From contig JANQOF010000036.1 in NCBI GenBank assembly GCA_028279215.1, positions 1 through 64,000 on the forward strand: a stretch of 64,000 nucleotides of DNA, in the 5' to 3' direction. This DNA comes from Pirellulales bacterium (lineage in GTDB: Bacteria > Planctomycetota > Planctomycetia > Pirellulales > Lacipirellulaceae). The number at the start of each line of letters is the position of its first letter. Within the stretch, counting starts at the first letter, position 1. Both the position numbers and the translations under genes were made by a program. The notes under the pieces were generated by a model, which did no database searches, was not told where the DNA came from, and saw only the letters and a list, made by a program, of their open reading frames with translations. Shown here one piece after another: positions 55,743 to 64,000 of this stretch.

Positions 55743-56570
55743 CTAAGCGCCCTGGATGAACTGAAGCACCTGGGCCATGAGCGCAGGATTCGCCGCAACG
55801 GCTTCGCCACTGTGAACCGTGGCCTTGCCTTGCCAGTCGCAGAATTTGCCGCCCGCTTCTTCGATGATGGGCTGCAGGGCCGCGGCGTCCCATAGATTCA
55901 TCCCGGGGTCGATCATCACGTCGGCCCTGCCTGTGGCCACCATCAGGTAGCCATAGGCATCGCCCCAAGTTCGGGCCAGGCGCACCTTTTCGTCGAGTTC
56001 CAGATACGCGGATAGACCCTCGCCGGAGGTTCGCTTGCGGAAGCTTCCCACCTCGCTGGTGAGCAGCAACGCCTGGCCGAGGGTGGGGGTTTGACCGATC
56101 CGTGCTTGCGTAGGAGAGCGGTCGCCCCGCTGATGCCATGTGCCGGTGCCGCGGGCAGCGTAAATCACCTCGTCGAGCGCGGGGGCTCGGATGACGCCTA
56201 ACTCGGGGTTCCCTTCATCGACGCTGCCGTCCGGGGTGCTCAGCACTCCGATAAGCGTGGTGTAGAGAGGAATTTCGTGAATGAACGACTTCGTTCCGTC
56301 GATAGGGTCGAGCACCCACGTATACCCGGAACTGCCAGGGCTCTGGCCAAATTCTTCGCCTACGACACCGTCGTCCGGGAAACGCTCGGCTATCTGGTCA
56401 CGCAACAGGCGTTCGGCGGCGCGATCGGCCGCGGTAACCGGCGAATCGTCCCCTTTCCGTTCGACCTCCAGCGTCGGTTGTCGGAAGTACTCAAGGGTGA
56501 CGTCGCCGGCTTGGCGGGCGATCTCGAGGGCCCAGTCGAGACGCTGTTGGATGGGGGATGGCTTGCTCAT
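55743..56570 (-). CDS. Inositol monophosphatase family, probable histidinol-phosphatase
   Basis: The 275-residue protein carries the IMPase motifs: GDDSPVTAADRAAERLL near residue 40, VVGEEFG near 70, and WVLDPIDGTKSFI near 85, then a late WGDAYGYLMVATGRADVMIDPGMNLWDAAALQPIIEEAGG. These Asp and Glu residues bind magnesium and activate water. The TKSFIHEIP segment is typical of the HisN branch, which dephosphorylates histidinol phosphate, so that reaction is likely but not certain; inositol phosphate or fructose bisphosphate are alternatives. The start at ATG 56570 fits the family. Confidence 0.87.
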   Translation of the reverse strand: MSKPSPIQQRLDWALEIARQAGDVTLEYFRQPTLEVERKGDDSPVTAADRAAERLLRDQIAERFPDDGVVGEEFGQSPGSSGYTWVLDPIDGTKSFIHEIPLYTTLIGVLSTPDGSVDEGNPELGVIRAPALDEVIYAARGTGTWHQRGDRSPTQARIGQTPTLGQALLLTSEVGSFRKRTSGEGLSAYLELDEKVRLARTWGDAYGYLMVATGRADVMIDPGMNLWDAAALQPIIEEAGGKFCDWQGKATVHSGEAVAANPALMAQVLQFIQGA

Positions 56571-56803
56571 GGCAACTAGGCTACCACGACAGCAGTCGCT
56601 GCGTTGAGGGGGCCAGCTTGCGAGGGTTATGTCGATTGGCTTGCCGCGTCCCAAATCCCTATGCCGCTAGTATTTAGCTTGATTGACCCAGCCGACTGTT
56701 TAGAATGAGGGGGTAGGAATTACCGCTTGCGGATCGTTGCCGCGTTGGGTCGACTGTCCGGTGGCCCCGGTGAAGGTGCTCGCCCACTCAAGGAGGATTT
56801 GCG

Positions 56804-57172
56804 ATGCAAAACAGAGTGCGATCGGTTGCCCTGGTGTCGATCGGTACGTTGGTCGGGACCACATTGTTGACCTGTGCAGTGGGACAGCCGGAGCTTGCCG
56901 AAGCGCCTGCTGTGGAAGCTTTGCGACCAAGCGGTGAGGTACCGCCGGGTTGCCTGCAGGTGGTTTCGGAGCCTGGTGCTCCGATTGTGGCAGTAGTGTA
57001 CGATCCGCAACAACAAGTGTTGGGCGTGTACCACGTCGATCGCACAACCGGAGAAATTGAACTCAAGAGCATCCGTCAAATTCAATGGGATTTGCAGATG
57101 CTCCATTGGCACGGCAAAAAGCCGTTGCCTGCAGATGTCAAGAAGAAGCTGGAGGCGATGCGACGCGGTTAG
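56804..57172 (+). CDS. Small exported protein, planctomycete type
   Basis: The 122-residue product has a signal (ALVSIGTLVGTTLLTCAVG) and a short globular domain with PIVAVVYDPQQQVLGVYHVDRTTGEIELKSIRQIQWDLQMLHW. I know no function; similar short proteins recur in planctomycetes. The AAGGAGG seven bases before the ATG is a very good ribosome binding site. The next gene begins 52 bp after it. Confidence 0.75.
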   Translation: MQNRVRSVALVSIGTLVGTTLLTCAVGQPELAEAPAVEALRPSGEVPPGCLQVVSEPGAPIVAVVYDPQQQVLGVYHVDRTTGEIELKSIRQIQWDLQMLHWHGKKPLPADVKKKLEAMRRG

Positions 57173-57224
57173 CTTCGCGCGTAGCCGCTCGCAATTCCAG
57201 CTAGACGCCGCTTAGAGAGCCGCC

Positions 57225-58826
57225 ATGGATCCGAAGTTCGTTAAGTTGGAAGAAGCTGCCGAGCAGCTCAGCATTAGCACCGATCATCTCAACGCGCTCC
57301 GCGAAGAAGGGAAACTCCGGGCCTATCGCGATGGTGCGAGCTGGAAGTTTCGCACGGAAGAAATCGACCAAATGGCCGCCAGCGGTGTGCCCGACATCGA
57401 GGCCGAAGAGAGCGGTATCAATCTCGATCTCGACGACCTGTCGCTTGGCGACGAGATATCTCTCGACGACGATCCGGAGACCGAAGGCTCGTCGTCGCCT
57501 GAAACTACGGATGTTGCCTCGGAGGACGACCCGCTCGAGTTGGGGTTGGCACCGAGCGACTCGGGTCTGAGCGATCTGGAACTGGCGGACGACGACTTGG
57601 ACTTGGCCACGGGAAGCTCCGCCGATTTGTCGGTCGACCTCGACGGCGCCCCAGCCGAGGCGGCGCAAAGCGACGGCGAGTTGGAGTTGGACCTCAAAAT
57701 GGAGGGCGACGACGATCCCGCGTCCATCCTCCTGAGCGAAGCGGAATTGGGCGACAGCGACCGTCCACCGAGCACGATCATTGGCAAAGCGGAGCTCGAC
57801 GACGAACTTGACCTCGTGCTGCCGGCCGAAGGGGAACCATCCGATTCCGGGCCGACGACGAGCGACGTGCGGCTTGCTGATCTTGAAGATCTCGATGGTG
57901 GTTCCGGCGCGACAGGCGACCTGCCCGGCGTGGAGGAAGTGACAGCCGACTTCGACAACGTTGAAGAGCTGGAAATCGATTTGGAAGCCGAGTCGAGCCG
58001 CATTCTTACGCCCGAGGATTTGGAGGCCGCCCAAGCGGCCGGAGGTCAGGCCCAGCAAAAGGCCCCCGAAACGAGCGATTTAGAACTTGAAATCGAGGAA
58101 GACTACGGCCTGGCGCCAGACAGCGGCGCGGGGCTTACCGGATTGTCAGGGCTCGGCGGCGGCGACGACGATAGTTTGGTTGCCGGTTCCGAAATCAACC
58201 TCGAAGGCAGTTCGCCTTCGGGCGACGCAGGGCTCACGGGCCTGTCGGCCTTGGAGCTTGACTCGGATGATGACGACGACGATTTCGTGCTCGGCGATGG
58301 CAGCGACCTGACGCTATCGTCGGCCGACAGTGGAATCAATCTGTCGCCAGCCGATAGCGGGCTGTCGCTCGACGACGCAGCCGTGGAACTCACCGGTTCG
58401 GCGATTGGAAGCGGGATCGACTTTAGTGAGGCATCGGGTTTGGTATCCGACGAGCCAGCCGGCGACTTCGAGCTGACCCCACTGGCCGAAGATGCTGGAG
58501 GTGAAGAAGAGGACGATAGCTCGCAGGTGATCGCGCTCGATGCGTTCGAGGAGCAGCAAGAAGCCGACGACCTGTTGGGCGCGGGGGCTGGACCTGGCGC
58601 AGCCGCAGCCATGCCAGCCGCGTCGTTTGGCCAAGGCGCGGTCGTTTCGCGGGCGGATAATCAATTTACTGGTTGGAACGTGGCCTTTCTGGCTTTGTGT
58701 TTGGTGCTTCTGAGCTTGTGTGGCATGATGGCTCTGGATGTCGTTCGCAGCATGTGGAGTTGGAACGAGCCGTATCAGGTGAATAGCACGCTGATCGACA
58801 GCCTTAGCGGATTTCTGTTTCCTTAA
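57225..58826 (+). CDS. Acidic HTH protein with C-terminal membrane helix
   Basis: This 533-residue protein has an unusual plan. Residues 1-60 form a MerR/excisionase-like helix-turn-helix (KFVKLEEAAEQLSISTDHLNALREEGKLRAYRDGASWKFRTEEIDQM). Residues about 65-465 are low-complexity, rich in Asp, Ser, Gly and Leu (repeated LxLDD, SDSG, LTGLS units). A single helix follows near the C-terminus (VAFLALCLVLLSLCGMMAL), ending in a short tail. It could be a membrane-tethered DNA-binding regulator. I know no function; it lies before the lipoprotein-ccsBA pair on the same strand. Confidence 0.75.
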   Translation: MDPKFVKLEEAAEQLSISTDHLNALREEGKLRAYRDGASWKFRTEEIDQMAASGVPDIEAEESGINLDLDDLSLGDEISLDDDPETEGSSSPETTDVASEDDPLELGLAPSDSGLSDLELADDDLDLATGSSADLSVDLDGAPAEAAQSDGELELDLKMEGDDDPASILLSEAELGDSDRPPSTIIGKAELDDELDLVLPAEGEPSDSGPTTSDVRLADLEDLDGGSGATGDLPGVEEVTADFDNVEELEIDLEAESSRILTPEDLEAAQAAGGQAQQKAPETSDLELEIEEDYGLAPDSGAGLTGLSGLGGGDDDSLVAGSEINLEGSSPSGDAGLTGLSALELDSDDDDDDFVLGDGSDLTLSSADSGINLSPADSGLSLDDAAVELTGSAIGSGIDFSEASGLVSDEPAGDFELTPLAEDAGGEEEDDSSQVIALDAFEEQQEADDLLGAGAGPGAAAAMPAASFGQGAVVSRADNQFTGWNVAFLALCLVLLSLCGMMALDVVRSMWSWNEPYQVNSTLIDSLSGFLFP

Positions 58827-58971
58827 CGGCCGTTGCGGCATTCTGTCGCACCGTCGGCATCTGGGTGGCCCGATACCTCGGCGAAGGTCTATAATGCAAG
58901 GCAACCACGCGGCGGGGTGGTTCTGCCCGGCAAGTGCGTGCTTCCCGCCCCATGTCCCGCCTGGTAATTCA

Positions 58972-60111
58972 ATGCCTGCATGGTACTGCTGTCGCTTTCG
59001 GTGCTTTGTCTCTTCTGTGGTTTGCTTGAGTCTTGCAGTGGGCTGTGGCGAATCACCACAGGTTCGCAGCTACGACGTACCCCGAAATCCAAGGCTTGCC
59101 GAGTCGCGGGCGGTTGAACGAGCCGGCGAAGCTACGCCAACGCGGATGATCGCCGCCATCGTGCCGCGCAAGTCGCAGGCATGGTTCGTGAAAGTCACCG
59201 GACCCGAACGCAGTGTGGATGAGGTGGCCGACGCGGTACTTGCCTTCGTCGCCGATATCGAGCCATCGGCCAATGATCCCGACGCGATCGAGTGGAGCGC
59301 GCCCGAGGCGTGGAAAGATGGCGGCGAGCGGATGATGCGAGAAGCCACATTCGTGTTACCTGAAGGCGATCCGCCGCTGGAGGTTGCGATTTCTAAACTC
59401 GATTTCACGGGAGATCGCGAGGAGCGACTGCTCGCCAATATCAATCGCTGGCGGGGCCAGCTTGGGCTGCCGGACGTAAGCGTATTGGACGAAGCTGCGG
59501 GAGTGACGGAAATAGACTTGATGGGTGAGCCAGCTTGGGTGCTTGATGCCGTCGGCAAGGCGAGTGCCGCGTCGATGACGCCGCCGATGATGCGGGGCGG
59601 AACTCCCTTTGCTGGCCGATCAGCGATGCCACCTAGTTCGCCGCCACCTGCGACCAACACGGCCCGGCCGCAGTTGCGCTTCGAACCAGGCGACGGATGG
59701 CGCGAGCTTGGTCGTGGTGCCATGGGTAGCCGTAGCTTTGGGCTCGGCGAGGGCGATCTACAAACCGTGGTTAAGCTGTCCGACTTCCCCCCAGTCGGTG
59801 CGATGTCGGATCCGAGAGCCAATATCGATCGCTGGCGTGGCCAACTCGGTCAGCCGCCGCTGGGCGACCAGAAGCTTGAGGAAGTCACCGAGGCGGTCGC
59901 GATTGGGGAAGGCGATGGAGTGCTTACGCTAATCACTTCGCCGGACGACTCGCAGGCAATGCTGGTCGCCATGGTGGTCCACCTTGACCATGTGTGGTTC
60001 TTCCAACTCATGGGCACGCCGACTTCGGTTGCTGAGCACCGTGACGAATTCGTCGAATGGCTGGCAACCGTCCGGATGGAAACAGGCAGCGACGAGAAGG
60101 AGGGCGCGTGA
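58972..60111 (+). CDS. Lipoprotein with duplicated domain, coupled to ccsBA
   Basis: About 379 residues with a lipobox (LSLAVGCGES; Cys near residue 26). Two similar domains follow, each with an ANINRWRGQLG / ANIDRWRGQLG motif (near residues 155 and 285) and a Val/Trp-rich beta part. Its stop and the ccsBA start overlap by TGATG, so the two are translationally coupled. Function is unknown; a periplasmic role in cytochrome c assembly would fit the coupling. I start at ATG 58972; the track start 78 bases upstream lacks a signal fit. Confidence 0.75.
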   Translation: MPAWYCCRFRCFVSSVVCLSLAVGCGESPQVRSYDVPRNPRLAESRAVERAGEATPTRMIAAIVPRKSQAWFVKVTGPERSVDEVADAVLAFVADIEPSANDPDAIEWSAPEAWKDGGERMMREATFVLPEGDPPLEVAISKLDFTGDREERLLANINRWRGQLGLPDVSVLDEAAGVTEIDLMGEPAWVLDAVGKASAASMTPPMMRGGTPFAGRSAMPPSSPPPATNTARPQLRFEPGDGWRELGRGAMGSRSFGLGEGDLQTVVKLSDFPPVGAMSDPRANIDRWRGQLGQPPLGDQKLEEVTEAVAIGEGDGVLTLITSPDDSQAMLVAMVVHLDHVWFFQLMGTPTSVAEHRDEFVEWLATVRMETGSDEKEGA

Positions 60112-63100
60112 TGGCTACCGCCGAACTATCGAATCGCGATTCCTTTGGGGCCCACGCGGCATCGTCGGCGATACGCCACGACGCGGACCCACTGGCGACC
60201 ATTTGGGCGGCCTTCGCATCGCTTCGGCTAACCGTGGTCTTGCTTTCGTTGCTGACGGTGTTGGTGTTCTTTGGCACGTTAGCCCAAGCGAGCCATGACG
60301 TGTGGTACGTGGTGCGCGAGGGGTACTTCCGCGTCTGGTTTGCATGGATTGAATTTCAAACCCTGCCCGCTTTGTTGAGTGTGTTCAAGCCCAATAAGAT
60401 CGAGCTCCCGGGCGGCTTCTATTTTCCCGGTGGGTATCTGATTGGCGCGGTGATGGCGGTCAACCTGATCGCCGCGCACAGCATGCGGTACAACGTGCTC
60501 GCCAGGGGAGCACGTCTGAGCTCCGCGTTAGCCCTCTTGGCTCTGGGCATCGCCGCCACGTGGTGGGTAATCACCTATGCCCTGTCGTCGCCGGAAGCGG
60601 CCAGCGTCTCGCCAGTGTTTGCCGAGCGCCTCTGGCTATTGTTGCGGGCGCTTTTTGCCGGGGTGGCGTTGGGGCTGGCCTACGTCCTCACGTTGGCATG
60701 GAGTCACTTGCGCAAGCCAGAGTGGTTTGCGCTCGCGGCATTCGATGCAGTTTTATTGGCCGCGGCCGCCTATTTGTTCGCCGTTCCCGAGTGGCGGATC
60801 AACGACGCCGGCATGCGGATCGTGTGGCAATTGCTCCAAGCTACCGCGGCCGGCGCCTTGCTGATGGCCAGTGCCTGGCTGCTGTTTGGCAAACGGTCGG
60901 GCGTCGTGCTGTTGCACATTGGCATCGCACTGTTCATGGCGCACGAATTCTATGTCGGTGAGACCAATGTCGAAGCGAACATGGCGATCGAGGAAGGCGA
61001 AACGGTCAACTACGCCATGGATATTCGCCAGTCGGAACTTGCGATTATCGACCGTTCCGACGATGAAACCGATCGCGTGACTGTGATTCCCGACGCAATG
61101 CTCATGCAGGCAGCGGCCGCGCCGAGCGGCTCTGCCGGACGGGTGATCAGCCACCCCGACCTGCCGGTCGACGTGCGAATCGTCGATTACTTTGCCAACT
61201 CAAGCATCAAGCCAGCGGAGCCGTCGGACGACAACAAGGCCACACTCGGCGCAGGGCAGCAGATCGTGGCCGTAGAGCTTCCCAATGTTTCGGGTGTGGG
61301 TAGCGCAAGCGATTTCCCATCGGCGTACGTCGAACTGCTCGATAAAGAATCAGGCGAAAGTCTAGGCACGGTGATGGTGACGAACTTGTTCGACCCGTAC
61401 ATCCTAAGCCGCAGTCCCAGGTTAGTGCGAATGCCTGGCGTTCCCGTCGAAGCCCTGGGTGAGCAGACGGTAGAGTTTGAAGATACCCCGTTGGCGGTCG
61501 CGCTGCGTTTCGAGCGCGTCTACAAGCCGTACGACGTGACGCTGTTGGATTTCGAGCATGAAAAGTACATGGGCACGGGAATGGCCAAGAGCTATGCCTC
61601 GGTGATCAAGCTCGTCGACCACGAGGTCGATACCGAGTTGATGGCCAAGACTTGGATGAACAACCCGCTGCGCTACCGTGGCGAGACGTTCTACCAATCG
61701 GGCTTCAACGAAGTGACCGGCACCGGTACGGTGCTGCAAGTGGTGAAGAACGAGAGTTGGATGCTACCTTACATCGCTTGCGCCCTGGTAGCCGTAGGCA
61801 TGCTCGTGCATTTTGGCCAGACACTGCTGCGATTTCTCAATCGTCGCTTACGTGAATTGCGGCAGTTGCAGGACGAAAATCCGACGTCCACCGCGGTTTG
61901 GTACCTGCGGCCGGAAATCATCATACCTGGCATTGCCGCGCTATTGGCTGCGGGGTATTTGGGCTCGAAGTTTCGCGTCGAGGAGGTCGTTGTCGACGAC
62001 ATGTCGGTCAGCGATTTCGCCACGGTGCCGGTACTCGACGAAGGGCGGGTGAAACCCATCGATACGGTCGCGCGAAACCTGCTGCAAGCGATGAGTTCAC
62101 GGCAAGAAGCGGTGATCGACGTGGAAACGGAAGAGAAAATTCCGGCTACGCAATGGCTACTCGATTTCGTTGCTCGTAAACCGGATGCCATGGAGGCCTA
62201 TATCTTCCGGATCACGAACTTGGAAGTCATCGACACGCTCAGCCTCGATCGTCGCCCCGGCTTCTACCGCTATTCCTTCAATGAAATCGACGAGAATATC
62301 GAAACCCTGCACGAAGAAGTTTTGGCGACCAAGGACGTAGAGGATGAGGAACTGACTCGTTTTCAGCGCGACGTTCGGCAGTTGTGGGAGCAAAGGAGGA
62401 TTTGCATCGACTTGGCCAACTCGTTCGATATGGTTCGGTTTCGCGGACCGGAAACCGTGCTAGTCGATCTTGCGACGGCGGCCGAACGGGCGCTCGTTAT
62501 GAACGCGCCGGAACCAATACCTCCCGCAACAGCGGATGGGCACTGGTTGACCTTGTACGAGTCGGATCTACGCGATCATTGCTTCAAGTTGAAGCAGGAG
62601 ATGGGAGCCACGCTGGCCAATACGCCGCCCGTGGTGCAGTCGGTCGTCGACAGGTTCGGCGACCATCCAGTAAACGACGCCTACATGCAGCTGGCTCAAG
62701 TGCTAGAGTCGTACCGGAGTGGTGATGCCAGGCAGTACGACACATCGCTCGAAGAAGTCTATCAGGCTGCCGATGAGTACGAGGAGCAGTTGAACGATTC
62801 CGCGAATGCGGAGTTCGTAGGCTCGCTCAAGACGGTTGAAAAGTTGAATATGGATCGCGTTCGCTTTGAGTATCTATTCAACTCGACTTCACCGTTCTAT
62901 TACTGCATGGTGTTGTATCTGATCGCGATGGTTCTGGCGGCGGGTGCGTGGCTCGTATGGCCGCAGGTGCTCGGTCGCAGCGCGATCGCGATTATCGTCG
63001 TGACATTGATTGTGCACACGCTCGCCATCGCGGCGCGGATGTATATCTCCGACCGGCCGCCAATTACCAACCTCTACACCACGGCCATCTGCATCGGCTG

Positions 63101-63800
63101 GGCGGTCGTGCTATTCATGCTGGTGTTGGAGTCCATCTTCAAGCTCGGGATTGGCGGATTTGTGGCTGGCGCGGTTGGCTTCGCCACGCTGCTGATCGCT
63201 CACAATCTGGGTCTCGACGAAGACACCTTTACCGTCATGCAGGCGGTGCTCGATACCCAGTTCTGGCTTGCGACCCATGTAATCACGATCAATCTAGGCT
63301 ACGCGACGACCATGCTCGCCGGGTGTTTGGGCATTGTTTACGTGATCGCCGTCCACCTGCTGAACCTCTTCGACGAGAAGCAGACCAAACAACTGGCCGC
63401 CATGATGTATGGCTCGCTCTGCTTTGCCATTCTGTTTAGTTTTGTTGGTACGGTGCTCGGCGGATTATGGGCCGACGATTCTTGGGGGCGATTCTGGGGC
63501 TGGGATCCGAAGGAAAACGGCGCGCTAATGATCGTGTTGTGGAACGCCGTAGCCCTGCACGCGCGGTGGGGCAAGATGGTTGGTGCCCGGGGACTGGCGC
63601 TATTGACCATTGTGGGCAACGTCGTGACAGCGTGGAGTTGGTTTGGTGTGAATCAACTTGGTCAGGGGCTACACAATTACGGATTCAGCGACGGCCTGGC
63701 AGCCAATTTATTCTGGTTCGTCGTCAGCCAGGCAGTGGTGCTGGTGGTAGGCTTGATTCCGTGGCACGATACGCCGGCGAAGGGTGCCAAGGTTGGTTAA
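60111..63800 (+). CDS. CcsB-CcsA fused cytochrome c biogenesis protein
   Basis: The 1229-residue protein unites ResB/CcsB and ResC/CcsA, the system II heme handling and attachment machinery. The ResB part starts with LRLTVVLLSLLTVLVFFGTLAQ near residue 40. A middle DEGRVKPIDTVARNLLQAM region follows, and then the CcsA helices: LYLIAMVLAAGAWLVW, HVITINLGYATTMLAGCLG and the heme-handling WGRFWGWDPKENGALMIVLWNAVALHARWG. It would export heme and join it to apocytochromes outside the inner membrane. The start at ATG 60111 overlaps the lipoprotein stop. No ccdA or thioredoxin gene is next to it here. Confidence 0.93.
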   Translation: MATAELSNRDSFGAHAASSAIRHDADPLATIWAAFASLRLTVVLLSLLTVLVFFGTLAQASHDVWYVVREGYFRVWFAWIEFQTLPALLSVFKPNKIELPGGFYFPGGYLIGAVMAVNLIAAHSMRYNVLARGARLSSALALLALGIAATWWVITYALSSPEAASVSPVFAERLWLLLRALFAGVALGLAYVLTLAWSHLRKPEWFALAAFDAVLLAAAAYLFAVPEWRINDAGMRIVWQLLQATAAGALLMASAWLLFGKRSGVVLLHIGIALFMAHEFYVGETNVEANMAIEEGETVNYAMDIRQSELAIIDRSDDETDRVTVIPDAMLMQAAAAPSGSAGRVISHPDLPVDVRIVDYFANSSIKPAEPSDDNKATLGAGQQIVAVELPNVSGVGSASDFPSAYVELLDKESGESLGTVMVTNLFDPYILSRSPRLVRMPGVPVEALGEQTVEFEDTPLAVALRFERVYKPYDVTLLDFEHEKYMGTGMAKSYASVIKLVDHEVDTELMAKTWMNNPLRYRGETFYQSGFNEVTGTGTVLQVVKNESWMLPYIACALVAVGMLVHFGQTLLRFLNRRLRELRQLQDENPTSTAVWYLRPEIIIPGIAALLAAGYLGSKFRVEEVVVDDMSVSDFATVPVLDEGRVKPIDTVARNLLQAMSSRQEAVIDVETEEKIPATQWLLDFVARKPDAMEAYIFRITNLEVIDTLSLDRRPGFYRYSFNEIDENIETLHEEVLATKDVEDEELTRFQRDVRQLWEQRRICIDLANSFDMVRFRGPETVLVDLATAAERALVMNAPEPIPPATADGHWLTLYESDLRDHCFKLKQEMGATLANTPPVVQSVVDRFGDHPVNDAYMQLAQVLESYRSGDARQYDTSLEEVYQAADEYEEQLNDSANAEFVGSLKTVEKLNMDRVRFEYLFNSTSPFYYCMVLYLIAMVLAAGAWLVWPQVLGRSAIAIIVVTLIVHTLAIAARMYISDRPPITNLYTTAICIGWAVVLFMLVLESIFKLGIGGFVAGAVGFATLLIAHNLGLDEDTFTVMQAVLDTQFWLATHVITINLGYATTMLAGCLGIVYVIAVHLLNLFDEKQTKQLAAMMYGSLCFAILFSFVGTVLGGLWADDSWGRFWGWDPKENGALMIVLWNAVALHARWGKMVGARGLALLTIVGNVVTAWSWFGVNQLGQGLHNYGFSDGLAANLFWFVVSQAVVLVVGLIPWHDTPAKGAKVG

Positions 63801-64000
63801 CGACCAGGCGAGCCACTGGCCGATCATGCACGCTGCAAGATATAGATGGAGCAAGGAAATGGGGCGATGATGGAGATGGGTGTATAGGTCATTGGGGACT
63901 GTCACGGTGTCGCTTGCGACAGGAGGTTAGGTTGCTTGCCTCTTGGGCGACGCCCACCGACAATCGGCCGAATCTGACGCCTCGAGTGGCGAGGGCTCTT
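63801..64000. other. Right window end without a gene
   Basis: The last 200 bases hold no reading frame I can support. A small TGTCG/CGACA hairpin occurs near 63905-63925. Any gene to the right lies beyond the window. Confidence 0.4.

Noticed and set aside
57201-58058. 285-residue minus-strand frame opposite the acidic HTH protein
   Set aside because: It mirrors the repeated Asp/Ser codons of the plus-strand gene and shows no domain of its own.

Overview
The window looks like a chromosomal segment of a Planctomycetota bacterium, most likely of the Pirellulales type. This is inferred from gene content, not from a marker phylogeny: futalosine-route menaquinone genes, a one-piece CcsB-CcsA cytochrome c assembly protein, a secreted protein with dockerin repeats and a PEP-CTERM tail, a sulfatase-fold protein, FemAB-like and polysaccharide deacetylase genes, many lineage-type secreted proteins of unknown function, and frequent GTG/TTG starts. 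The segment is gene dense with genes on both strands. I saw no rRNA, tRNA or CRISPR.

Layout. 1-960: an IS element with 19-bp terminal inverted repeats at the window edge. 1271-7698 (minus): mqnA, mqnC, an ABC ATPase, an ABC permease fused to a CPBP protease, and an amidohydrolase that may be the aminodeoxyfutalosine deaminase. 7885-12390: a secreted protein, then a minus-strand operon of a secreted protein, an ABC ATPase and a large ABC permease. 12782-16826: a zinc-ribbon protein, aroA, a PQQ-type beta-propeller and a HEAT-repeat protein. 16827-17851: a 1-kb gap with tandem hairpin-like modules. 17852-22792: a K+ channel with RCK domain, a short SecA paralogue, a proline-rich lipoprotein and a small exported protein. 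22953-29080: queG and a dihydrouridine synthase, then a very large exported protein. 29276-39386: a divergent surface-polysaccharide locus (sulfatase-fold pseudoenzyme, O-antigen ligase/WecG fusion, Wzz, acyltransferase, NodB deacetylase, flippase, GT4). 39487-41151: two phospholipid genes. 41283-46531: a PEP-CTERM/dockerin SGNH protein, a metalloprotease, yecH, aldehyde dehydrogenase and fabI. 46793-50518: a sigma-54 activator, a frameshifted MORN-like gene and bioA. 50708-56570 (minus): hisN-like, rpmB, gatC, gatA, a GxxExxY cassette, gatB and a SAM hydrolase. 56804-63800 (plus): a small exported protein, an acidic HTH-membrane protein, a duplicated-domain lipoprotein and the CcsB-CcsA fusion.

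Functional links. mqnA and mqnC overlap by ATGA and the two ABC genes behind them overlap by four bases, so this block is probably one transcript. The polysaccharide locus has chain-length, ligase, flippase, deacetylase and acyltransferase functions but no initiating glycosyltransferase, tyrosine kinase or exosortase in view. gatCAB is intact but carries a 477-bp inverted-repeat cassette between gatA and gatB. The lipoprotein before ccsBA overlaps it by TGATG, suggesting a shared role in cytochrome maturation or coupled expression.

The least explained items are the tandem hairpin modules near 17.05-17.27 kb, the GxxExxY cassette, the sulfatase-fold pseudoenzyme, the acidic HTH-membrane protein and the lipoprotein coupled to ccsBA. 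I did not find a clearly new defence or mobile system. Everything here is read by eye; no database search was run.
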